NCBI GenBank assembly: GCA_046724395.1
Contig: JBKOWM010000079.1
Location: forward strand, 1 to 7,771
Direction of reading: 5' to 3'
Length of the DNA stretch: 7,771 bases
Source: DATAEU01 sp046724395
GTDB lineage: Bacteria; Actinomycetota; UBA4738; HRBIN12
Part shown: piece after piece, positions 1 to 5,564 of the stretch
Layout of the letters: each line of letters opens with the position of its first letter
Position numbering within the stretch: position 1 is the first letter of the stretch
Translations under genes and position numbers: made by a program
The notes under the pieces: generated by a model
What the model was told of the DNA's origin: nothing
The model's input: only the letters and a program-made list of their open reading frames with translations
The model's database searches: none

Positions 1-1139
1 TCCCCGCGGCCTTCGTCGGCGGCTTCGTGGCGCACCGGCTCGGGCTGCCCGAATCCTCGGATACCTCCTCGCCGGCGTCGCGATCGGGCCGTTCACGCCC
101 GGGCCGGTGGCGAACACGGAAATCGCATCGAGCTCGCCGAAATCGGTGTCGCGCTGCTGATGTTCGGGGTCGGCCTTCACTTCAGCGTCGCGGACCATCT
201 CGCGGTCCGATCCATCGCTCTGCGGGCGCGATCGGTCAGATCACGGTGGCGACCGGCCTGGGGATCGGCATCGGTCTACTCGGCGGCTGGCCCGTCTCCT
301 CCGCCGTCGTCCTCGGGCTCGCGATCTCCGTCGCGAGCACGGTGGTGCTTCTGCGCGCGCTCGAGCGCCAGGCGGAGATCGAGACCCAGCCCGGACGGGT
401 CGCCGTCGGCTGGCTGATCGTCGAGGACCTGTTCACCGTGCTCGTGCTCGTCGTCATCCCGTCCGTCGCGCCGGGCCGGGCGGAGGATTCGCTCGCGATC
501 GCCGGCGACGTCGCGCTGGCGCTCGTCAAGATCGCCGTGCTGACGGCGGTGATGCTGTTCATCGGCGCGCGGCTGCTGCCGCGCCTGCGCGTGCGCGTCG
601 ACCGCGACGGATCCCGGGAGCTGTTCACGCTCGCCGTGCTCGCGATCGCCCTGGGGATCGCGTTCGCGGCGAGCGAGATCTTCGACGTCTCGTTCGCGCT
701 GGGCGCGTTCCTGGCGGGTGCGGTCCTGAGCGGATCTCGCGCGGGCGATCGCGCGGCCGAGAACGCGCTGCCGATGACCGATGCGTTCGGCGTCCTGTTC
801 TTCGTTGCCGTCGGGATGCTGCTCGACCCGGCTGTCGTCGCGGCCGCCCCGCCGCTGATCGCGGCCGTCGTCGGCGTCGTCGTCGTCGGCAAGTTCGCCA
901 CGGCCGTCGTCCTCGTCACGCTCTTCCGCGGCTCACGCATAACGGGGCTCGTAGTCGGCGCGGGGCTGGCTCAGATCGGCGAGTTCTCCTTCATCGTCGC
1001 GACGACGGCCGTTGCGGCCGGGCTGCTCACGCAGGAACGATCGCAGGTGATCGTCGCTGCCTCGCTCGCGTCGATCGCGTTGAACCCGCTGGCCTTCGCA
1101 TTCGCAGAACGGATGAGCGAACGAACCGGACGGGTCTAG
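1..1139 (+). CDS. KefB/YbaL-type monovalent cation:proton antiporter, 5'-partial, frame-broken near its start
   Basis: This is the membrane domain of a CPA2-family (Na_H_Exchanger) antiporter, expected to exchange K+ or Na+ for protons across the inner membrane. From about position 225 to the stop the frame is clean and shows many hydrophobic helices, with family-typical stretches DAFGVLFFVAVGMLLDP and QIGEFSFIVATT. The first about 220 bases encode the conserved N-terminal part only if three single missing bases are restored, near 50 (LP|RILGYLLAGVAIGP), 129 (IAS|ELAEIGVALLMFGVG) and 223 (IALP|GAIGQITVATGLG). Three losses return to the original frame, so an uninterrupted but partly scrambled ORF remains. 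The GTG at 27 is not a credible start, because family-like sequence (AAFVGGF) already precedes it; perhaps 15-20 residues lie before the window. The protein stops directly after the transport domain, with no C-terminal RCK/TrkA-N domain. It is convergent with nusG. Family is confident; whether it is a pseudogene or contains read errors is undecided. Confidence 0.8.
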   Translation, partial: PAAFVGGFVAHRLGLPESSDTSSPASRSGRSRPGRWRTRKSHRARRNRCRAADVRGRPSLQRRGPSRGPIHRSAGAIGQITVATGLGIGIGLLGGWPVSSAVVLGLAISVASTVVLLRALERQAEIETQPGRVAVGWLIVEDLFTVLVLVVIPSVAPGRAEDSLAIAGDVALALVKIAVLTAVMLFIGARLLPRLRVRVDRDGSRELFTLAVLAIALGIAFAASEIFDVSFALGAFLAGAVLSGSRAGDRAAENALPMTDAFGVLFFVAVGMLLDPAVVAAAPPLIAAVVGVVVVGKFATAVVLVTLFRGSRITGLVVGAGLAQIGEFSFIVATTAVAAGLLTQERSQVIVAASLASIALNPLAFAFAERMSERTGRV

Positions 1140-1153
1140 TCGAAGACTAGACC
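1133..1153. terminator. Perfect inverted repeat spanning both convergent stop codons, candidate bidirectional terminator
   Basis: Bases 1133-1141 and 1145-1153 are exact reverse complements (9 bp) around a GAA loop. The antiporter TAG (1137-1139) and the nusG stop (1147-1149 on the minus strand) sit symmetrically inside the two arms. There is no U-tract in either direction, so this would be an intrinsic terminator of the tail-less kind often proposed for actinobacteria, or simply a transcript-end hairpin protecting both mRNAs. The structure is directly visible; the function is inference. Confidence 0.55.
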
Positions 1154-2355
1154 TTGGCGACCTGGTCGAACCCCAGCTCGACGGGCGTCTCGCGATCGAA
1201 GATGTTGACCAGCACCTTGAGCTTGCTCTGGTCGACGTTGATCTCGCTGATCGTGCCGTTGAAGTCCGCGAACGGCCCCGAGATGATCCGGACGACGTCG
1301 CCCTCCTCGAACCCAAGGCGGAACTGCGGCTTCACCTCTTCCTTCTTGACGGCGAGGATCTTCTCGACCTCCCGCCGCGACAGCGGGGTCGGCTTGGATC
1401 CCGTGCCGGCGGCGACGAAGCCGGTCACGCCGGGCGTGTTGCGGACGACGTACCAGGAGTCGTTGTCGTACTCCATCTTGACGAGGAGGTAGCCGGGGAA
1501 GACCTTGCGCTGGACGACCTGCTTCTTGCCGCCCTTGATCTCCATGACGTCTTCCATGGGGATGTGGACGTTGAAGATCTTGTCCTCCATCTGCATCGTG
1601 TGGATTCGCGACTCGAGGTTGGCCTTGACCTTGTTCTCGTAGCCCGCGTACGTGTGCACGACGTACCAGTCGCCCGGACCGCGGAAGGGATCGCTCGCGG
1701 ACGGAACCGGCGGCTCCTCCGCCGCCGCGTCCCCGGCCGTGGCGGCCTCGGCCGTCGCCGATACGTTCTCCACGGAGGTCGTCTCGGGCTCGGCCGGCGC
1801 CGATACGTCCTCGGCGGGCGTCACCTCGGGCTCGGCCTCCTCGACGGCCTCTTGCGGCGCGGCGGCGCCCATGTCGTCGTCCTCGACCGGGACCGTGGCG
1901 GCCTCGAGCGCCTCGTCGACGGGCAGGGATCCGGCATCGGCGGCGGGCGCCTCGACCGTTCGGTCCGTCGCGATATCCTCCTCGGCCGGCGCCGTGAGCG
2001 GCTCCTCCTGCTCGGCCTGCACCACGACGCGGTCCGTCGGGCCGGCGCCGATGGCGTCGATGGTGGACGGGAGATCGGGCTCGGCCTCCTCCGCGCTCAG
2101 CACCTCGACCTGCCCACCCTGCGGGTCCTCGGCCGCCGGACCGCCCTCCCCCACTCGAAGCGTTTCGTCGGCCGGCTCGAACGGCGGTTCCTCGATCTCG
2201 GGCGCCTCCGGGACCTCGACGACCTCGGCCGGCGCCTCGTCGAATCGGTCATCCGCGGCGTCGTCGGCCGGGCGCCTTGGCGCGGGCGCGGCGACCTCGT
2301 CGGCCGGCGCCTGGGCAGCGTCGTTCGAGGACATCTCTTCGGGGGTCTGACTCAT
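1147..2355 (-). CDS. nusG: Transcription termination/antitermination factor NusG with a very long acidic N-terminal extension
   Basis: NusG binds the RNA polymerase clamp and links polymerase to Rho or to the ribosome. Residues about 222-402 are a full-length canonical NusG: the NGN domain opens with DWYVVHTYAGYENKVKANL and contains VFPGYLLVKMEYD and the NTPGVTGFV segment, then the KOW domain follows near 345-402 (EEGDVVRIISGPFADFNGTI). Residues 1-221 are a low-complexity Ala/Glu/Pro/Asp segment with about 60 acidic residues, six arginines and no lysine. It includes a 14-residue tandem repeat (AEPEVTPAEDVSAP / AEPETTSVENVSAT). Actinobacterial NusG proteins commonly carry acidic N-terminal extensions, but this one is longer than the core itself. 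The start at 2355 lies 14 bp after the secE stop without a good ribosome binding site; the ATG at residue 8 is an alternative. It is the last gene of the tRNA-Trp-secE-nusG unit, and rplK, its usual follower, is missing. Confidence 0.96.
   Translation of the reverse strand: MSQTPEEMSSNDAAQAPADEVAAPAPRRPADDAADDRFDEAPAEVVEVPEAPEIEEPPFEPADETLRVGEGGPAAEDPQGGQVEVLSAEEAEPDLPSTIDAIGAGPTDRVVVQAEQEEPLTAPAEEDIATDRTVEAPAADAGSLPVDEALEAATVPVEDDDMGAAAPQEAVEEAEPEVTPAEDVSAPAEPETTSVENVSATAEAATAGDAAAEEPPVPSASDPFRGPGDWYVVHTYAGYENKVKANLESRIHTMQMEDKIFNVHIPMEDVMEIKGGKKQVVQRKVFPGYLLVKMEYDNDSWYVVRNTPGVTGFVAAGTGSKPTPLSRREVEKILAVKKEEVKPQFRLGFEEGDVVRIISGPFADFNGTISEINVDQSKLKVLVNIFDRETPVELGFDQVAKV
1757..1840. repeat. Tandem 42-bp direct repeat in the nusG extension
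   Basis: Two adjacent copies, 1757-1798 and 1799-1840, both begin GCCGATACGT and both contain CTCGGGCTCGGCC at the same offset. The period is exactly 14 codons and encodes the imperfect AEPE-T--E-VSA repeat of the acidic NusG segment. It suggests in-frame slippage or duplication as a way this extension grew. Confidence 0.7.
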
Positions 2356-2369
2356 GGGGAGGATCCGAT

Positions 2370-2666
2370 CTAGCTACCGAACAGGTTCAGAACGACCTTG
2401 GAGAACACGAAGTCGAGACCGAACACGTACGTGGTCAGGACCGTGACCGAGACCAGCACCACGATGGTGTACGCGATGAGCTCCTGGCGGGTCGGCCAGT
2501 TGACCTTCTTGAGCTCCTGGCGGACCTCCTTCAGAAACTGACGCGGCGCCGTGCGCTTGCGCTTCTCCTGCGAGGCGGCACGTCGCGTGGTCGTCGCCGC
2601 GGCGGCACGGTCGACCGCCGTGCGCTCGCCCTGGCGGCGCTGCATCCGCTTCATCTCTCGATTCAT
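2370..2666 (-). CDS. secE: Preprotein translocase subunit SecE
   Basis: SecE clamps and stabilises SecY in the inner-membrane Sec translocon. The 98-residue product has a basic, soluble N-terminal part, then the diagnostic amphipathic motif FLKEVRQELKKVNWPTRQE, then one transmembrane helix (about LIAYTIVVLVSVTVLTTYVFG) and a short C-terminal tail, as in single-span SecE of most bacteria. I chose the ATG at 2664-2666, because the longer frame opening at 2747 would read through the tRNA-Trp gene; an AAGGTG ribosome-binding-like sequence lies just upstream. Internal Met codons a few residues further in are alternatives. It follows tRNA-Trp by 54 bp and precedes nusG by 14 bp, so all three are probably one transcript. 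Confidence 0.95.
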   Translation of the reverse strand: MNREMKRMQRRQGERTAVDRAAAATTTRRAASQEKRKRTAPRQFLKEVRQELKKVNWPTRQELIAYTIVVLVSVTVLTTYVFGLDFVFSKVVLNLFGS

Positions 2667-2720
2667 GTCTGCACCTTGACCCGCACCTTGACTCGCACCT
2701 GGAGGATCACCCGGATCTTG

Positions 2721-2794
2721 CAGGGGCGGAGGGACTTGAACCCCCAACCGCCGGTTTTGGAGACCGGTGCTCTACCAAGTTGAGCTACGCCCCT
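2721..2794 (-). tRNA. tRNA-Trp (CCA anticodon)
   Basis: The minus strand folds into a 74-nt cloverleaf: acceptor AGGGGCG pairs with CGCCCCT, D stem GCTC/GAGC, anticodon stem CCGGT/ACCGG with loop CTCCAAA, and T stem GGGGG/CCCTC with loop TTCAAGT. The anticodon CCA is at 2758-2760, which specifies tryptophan. The discriminator is G and no 3' CCA is encoded (GCAAG follows), so CCA must be added enzymatically. Its place directly before secE-nusG is the widely conserved bacterial arrangement. Confidence 0.97.
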
Positions 2795-2832
2795 CCGCAA
2801 CGCGTCCGGCCGGAAGTTCGGGGGACCGGATG

Positions 2833-2862
2833 AGTATAGGTCGCTCACCGTCGAGGTGTCTT
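2833..2862 (-). promoter_or_regulatory. Probable promoter of tRNA-Trp-secE-nusG
   Basis: On the minus strand a -10 box TATACT (2833-2838, five of six consensus bases) lies 18 bp downstream of AAGACA (2857-2862, four of six). Initiation would fall about 30 nt before the mature tRNA 5' end. It is divergent from the promoter of the coiled-coil gene; the 200 bp between the two genes shows nothing else recognisable. Confidence 0.6.
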
Positions 2863-2929
2863 GCTCTCTGCCGTTGTTACGCCTCCCCGGGCCCGGCTCG
2901 CGGGTGCCGAAAATGCCCTGCTCGGGTGC

Positions 2930-2958
2930 GTGATGCGTCCGCGGGCAGCCCATAGACT
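2930..2958 (+). promoter_or_regulatory. Candidate promoter of the coiled-coil gene
   Basis: TAGACT at 2953-2958 fits the actinobacterial TANNNT -10 pattern, and GTGATG at 2930-2935 is 17 bp upstream (three of six bases of TTGACA). A start near 2965 would leave a leader of about 30 nt before the ATG at 2996. The same GTGAT-17 bp-TAG layout occurs before the response regulator gene. Confidence 0.45.
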
Positions 2959-2995
2959 CTGTGGCGCGCCGCGCCGGCCCCGGGATGCGAGCGTC

Positions 2996-4573
2996 ATGCC
3001 ACAGACGGATCCTTCGTCGCCTTCGGGCGGCGCGCTGCACCGGGCCAAGCGCCGGCTGGTCCGGGGAGAAGACTTCACTCCGCCCGGCGTGGACACGGCC
3101 GCGCTCACGGCGAGCATCGAGCGGATCGTCTCCGCGCGCCTCGGCGACGCCGTCGCCGCGATTCAGGAATCGGCGTCCTCGGTCATGCACGACATGGCGG
3201 CCGAGGTGTGGCGGACGGCCGGCGGCGACAAGCGCGAGGTCCAGGCGAAGATCCTCGAGAACCTCGCCCGCGATGACGCCGTCCGCGGTCTGATCGCCCA
3301 CAGCGACGAACGGTTCCAGGCCCTCGCCGTGCGAACCGGCCGCCTGGAGGACATCCTCGAGCGTCTCGCCGCCGACACCGAGACGGCGACCGAGTCCCTG
3401 AAGCAGAGCGTGGCGGCCCTCGAGAACGCGATCGCCGAGCCCGCTCTCGTCGAGGTCGGGGACCTTCGGGAGCGTCTGGCCAACGTCGTCCACCAGATCT
3501 CCCGGGCGCTTCGGTCGATTACCGAGCGTGACCAGATCCTCGTCGAGGCCATCTCCGAACGCATCGAGGCCCACGGCAAGGTGGTGTCGGACGAGACCGA
3601 GCGGATCGCGCGCGCGATGGAGGCCTACGTCCAGCAGGGCGTCTCGGCCGTCGGGCAGCTCGCCGGCAGCATGGACACGCAGCTCGCTGAGTTCCAGGGT
3701 CGATATGTCAAGACGGAGCTCGAGGGTACCGAGCAGCGGATCCGCGAATGGATCGTCGGGTTCGCGAAGGTCGCTCGCGCCGACGCGCAGGCGCTGCGCG
3801 ACGAGCTCCTCGGCAACCTCGCGGAGCGCGACGAAACGATCCAGCAACGCCTTTCCGGCGTGAGCGAATCCATCGACGCCACGCTGGATCGGTCGGTCGC
3901 GGACATCGCTCGCAGGTTCGGAGAGGACACGCAGGCGGCACTCGGACGAATCGAGGAGTCGCAGCAGGGCACCGTCCAGCGAGGGTTCGACGAAGCGCTC
4001 TCCACGATCGACCGCAACATGGTCCGTATGGCCGATCAGCTCGACGCGCAGCTCGGGCGTCTCGGCGACGTCGTCGGCGCGCAAGCGGCCCAGGCGACGT
4101 CCGCGATCATCGCGGGCCGCGTCGACGAGGCGATGCAGCTGATCCGCTCCTCGCAGGCGGACGTGCAGAAGGCCGTCGAGGATAAGATCACCGGGCTCGC
4201 CCGCTTCTCGAGGTCGGACAACCGTGTACTCGCCGACCGAGTGCGCCAGCTCACCGACAACGACACGTCGCGGCAGGCGCTCCGGGCCGTCAAGGAGATG
4301 CAGGCCAACCTGCCCGACGAGATCCTCCGCGTCGTCGAGATGCGCATCGAGGCGGTCGCCGACCGGTTCCATCGCGACATCCAGGAGACGACCGAATCGA
4401 TCGCCAAGATCGGCGAGGCGATGGAGCGGAAGGTCGAGCAGATGGGCGCCCGCATCGCCCAGCGGCAGGAAAAGGAGATGCAGATCGTCGTCGAGCGGAT
4501 GGGCGACGCCATGCACGCGCTCGCCAGCCTGAACCGGCCGCTCGTCTCCGGCGACCGGATCGACGTCGACTAG
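2996..4573 (+). CDS. Uncharacterised long alpha-helical, probably coiled-coil protein
   Basis: I do not recognise the family. The 525-residue product has a short Pro/Ser/Gly N-terminus (about residues 1-35), then almost unbroken helix-forming sequence rich in Ala, Glu, Arg, Gln, Leu and Ile. It has very few prolines, only two tryptophans, no cysteine, and no signal peptide or membrane helix, so it is probably a soluble cytoplasmic rod. Segments such as SVAALENAIAEPALVEVGDL and RIEAVADRFHRDIQETTESI have the alternating hydrophobic spacing of coiled coils. The composition resembles methyl-accepting signalling rods, phasin-like and chromosome-partition-like proteins, but no diagnostic motif supports any of these. 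The ATG at 2996 is preferred because upstream in-frame codons overlap the putative promoter; the ribosome binding site is weak (GGGA). It is divergent from tRNA-Trp-secE-nusG, and its stop overlaps that of hadB. The coding frame is convincing, and function is unknown. Confidence 0.82.
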   Translation: MPQTDPSSPSGGALHRAKRRLVRGEDFTPPGVDTAALTASIERIVSARLGDAVAAIQESASSVMHDMAAEVWRTAGGDKREVQAKILENLARDDAVRGLIAHSDERFQALAVRTGRLEDILERLAADTETATESLKQSVAALENAIAEPALVEVGDLRERLANVVHQISRALRSITERDQILVEAISERIEAHGKVVSDETERIARAMEAYVQQGVSAVGQLAGSMDTQLAEFQGRYVKTELEGTEQRIREWIVGFAKVARADAQALRDELLGNLAERDETIQQRLSGVSESIDATLDRSVADIARRFGEDTQAALGRIEESQQGTVQRGFDEALSTIDRNMVRMADQLDAQLGRLGDVVGAQAAQATSAIIAGRVDEAMQLIRSSQADVQKAVEDKITGLARFSRSDNRVLADRVRQLTDNDTSRQALRAVKEMQANLPDEILRVVEMRIEAVADRFHRDIQETTESIAKIGEAMERKVEQMGARIAQRQEKEMQIVVERMGDAMHALASLNRPLVSGDRIDVD

Positions 4574-4992
4574 GCGGGCTCGGCGAGCTCGACCTCACCG
4601 CGTCGGATCGCCTGCTCGACGGCGCCTCCCCGCTCCACCGAGACCCACGCGTCGAGGACGGCCACGCGCTCGGCGTCGTCGACGCTTCGAACGCGGCCGC
4701 CGGCGACGACCGTCTCGCCGATCGAGACCGGCGATCGGAACTGCACTCGGATGCGCCGCACGAACGCGCCGCTCGCCCACCTCTCGATCGCCGTTGCGAG
4801 GTGCGCCATCGTGAACATTCCATGGGCGATGACGCCGTCGAAGCCGGCGGCGCGGGCGACGTCGTCGTGCAGATGCAAGGGATTGCGATCTCCCGATGCC
4901 TCCGCGTAGGAGCGCACCTCCTCCCGCGTCACGACACGCGCGATCGGTGGCAGCTCGTCGCCGGCGTTCCACGACGAGCCGAACCACGTCAT
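4570..4992 (-). CDS. hadB: MaoC-like hot-dog dehydratase, HadB-type catalytic subunit
   Basis: This 140-residue protein belongs to the MaoC/R-specific hydratase family. HadB supplies the catalytic residues of the FAS-II (3R)-hydroxyacyl-ACP dehydratase, which removes water from the hydroxyacyl intermediate. The hydratase motif is present as YAEASGDRNPLHLHDD, with Asp35 and His40 in the catalytic positions, followed by AGFDGVIAHGMFTMA, a family signature. HadB of Mycobacterium uses the equivalent Asp and His. The start codon overlaps the hadA stop by four bases (ATGA), so translation is probably coupled and the two proteins are expected to form a heterodimer. No hadC is present. An R-specific enoyl-CoA hydratase role is a possible alternative. 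Its stop overlaps that of the convergent coiled-coil gene in a shared CTAG. Confidence 0.9.
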   Translation of the reverse strand: MTWFGSSWNAGDELPPIARVVTREEVRSYAEASGDRNPLHLHDDVARAAGFDGVIAHGMFTMAHLATAIERWASGAFVRRIRVQFRSPVSIGETVVAGGRVRSVDDAERVAVLDAWVSVERGGAVEQAIRRGEVELAEPA

Positions 4993-5381
4993 CGGCTGCC
5001 TCGCTCCAACATCGTCGCCCGGGCCGTGCAGACGCGGAACCCGTCCTCGTCCAGAAGAAGCGTCTCGATCGTCAGGAAGCCCTGGCCCGCCCTGACGCGC
5101 GCCTGCGCGATTCGCGAACTGACGGTCAGGGTTTCGCCGAGGCGCAGTGGCCGGCTGAACTCGTACTCCTGTTCGGCATGAACGACACGCGAGAAATCGA
5201 GGGCGAGCGCCGGGTCGCCGACGATCGCCGGGAACGCCGAGAACTCCGCCGCCGTCACGAACGTGAGGGGAACGCCGGCCACTGGGTCGCCGCCGACTAC
5301 GGCACGAAAACGCGCGACCTCACTCTCTTCCACGGTGAAGCGCGTCTCGGGGTAGGCTTTGCCTTCCTGTAAAACGTTCAT
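4989..5381 (-). CDS. hadA: MaoC N-terminal (FAS1-like) dehydratase, HadA-type subunit
   Basis: The 130-residue product is a single hot-dog domain of the HadA/MaoC_dehydrat_N family, the partner that shapes the acyl-chain pocket and lacks the catalytic Asp/His pair. Recognisable stretches are YPETRFTVEESEVARFRAVV, the middle segment LALDFSRVVHAEQEYEFSRP, and the following LRLGETLTVSSRI, as in HadA proteins. I chose the ATG at 5379-5381 because the conserved domain begins immediately after it and GGGAG (5386-5390 on this strand) lies four bases upstream; a longer frame to 5513 has no family-like sequence. hadB follows with an ATGA overlap. The pair sits between rpmG and tRNA-Trp as in mycobacteria, but the response regulator gene now separates it from rpmG. 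The leader is highly structured. Confidence 0.88.
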   Translation of the reverse strand: MNVLQEGKAYPETRFTVEESEVARFRAVVGGDPVAGVPLTFVTAAEFSAFPAIVGDPALALDFSRVVHAEQEYEFSRPLRLGETLTVSSRIAQARVRAGQGFLTIETLLLDEDGFRVCTARATMLERGSR

Positions 5382-5385
5382 GCGT

Positions 5386-5460
5386 CTCCCGTCCCCCGGA
5401 CAGGTTCTCCCGATCGGGCGACGGGACGTGGGATGCTCGGGGGTCTCCCGTCGTCCCGAT
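5386..5460 (-). promoter_or_regulatory. Structured hadA leader with alternative pairings at the ribosome binding site
   Basis: On the minus-strand transcript an upstream segment (5446-5460) pairs with 5413-5426 to give 14 bp (ATCGGG and CGACGGGA with their complements) with one bulged base and a 19-nt loop. Nearer the start, CCTGTCC (5398-5404) pairs with GGACGGG (5388-5394) across a GGG loop and covers most of the GGGAG ribosome binding site. The element TCCCGTC (5420-5426) can pair with either the upstream copy or the ribosome-binding copy of GACGGGA. The 10-mer GTCTCCCGTC occurs twice on the plus strand (5384-5393 and 5443-5452). An RNA switch, or a DNA operator, is inferred only. Confidence 0.4.
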
Positions 5461-5483
5461 TCACAGGATGACGCATGGCTGCG

Positions 5484-5513
5484 AAGGTATCGGTACTGCT
5501 CGGCGGCCGACAA
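5484..5513 (-). promoter_or_regulatory. Weak candidate promoter of hadA-hadB
   Basis: On the minus strand TTGTCG (5508-5513, four of six bases of TTGACA) is 18 bp upstream of TACCTT (5484-5489, fits TANNNT). Transcription would start near 5477 and include the whole folded leader. It lies about 15 bp from the -35 of the opposing response regulator promoter. The match is weak. Confidence 0.3.
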
Positions 5514-5527
5514 ATGCGGAGACCTAC

Positions 5528-5556
5528 GTGATTCGCGCCACCGTCCCGCCTAGGAT
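5528..5556 (+). promoter_or_regulatory. Candidate promoter giving a leaderless response regulator mRNA
   Basis: TAGGAT at 5551-5556 is a TANNNT -10 box and GTGATT at 5528-5533 lies 17 bp upstream. Only eight bases separate the -10 from the ATG at 5565, so initiation would fall at or within a few bases of the start codon, a leaderless mRNA as is common in actinobacteria. The AGGA inside the -10 could instead serve as a weak ribosome binding site of a longer transcript. Confidence 0.45.
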
Positions 5557-5564
5557 CGGATGTC

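Noticed and set aside
1564..2373. 269-residue plus-strand frame opposite nusG
   Set aside because: It is an Arg/Gly/Leu-rich mirror of the acidic NusG extension, extending into the NusG core antisense.
2667..2747. Longer N-terminus for SecE starting at 2747
   Set aside because: It would translate through the 3' half of tRNA-Trp; the ATG at 2664-2666 is the sensible start.
2861..2995. Upstream start for the coiled-coil protein
   Set aside because: The added 45 residues are Arg/Ala/Pro-rich and overlap the candidate -35 and -10 boxes.
2663..4516. 617-residue open frame on the minus strand opposite the coiled-coil gene
   Set aside because: It is a GC-rich shadow frame: it runs through the tRNA-Trp gene, has Leu/Arg/Asp/Gly-biased composition, and the plus-strand frame shows coherent helical protein features.
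5409..5418. CCCGATCGGG palindrome as a separate operator
   Set aside because: Such 10-bp palindromes are common in this base composition and it lies at the edge of the larger inverted repeat already reported.
5382..5513. Longer N-terminus for HadA starting at 5513
   Set aside because: The extra residues show no family similarity and cover the putative promoter and leader; a ribosome binding site supports the ATG at 5379-5381.
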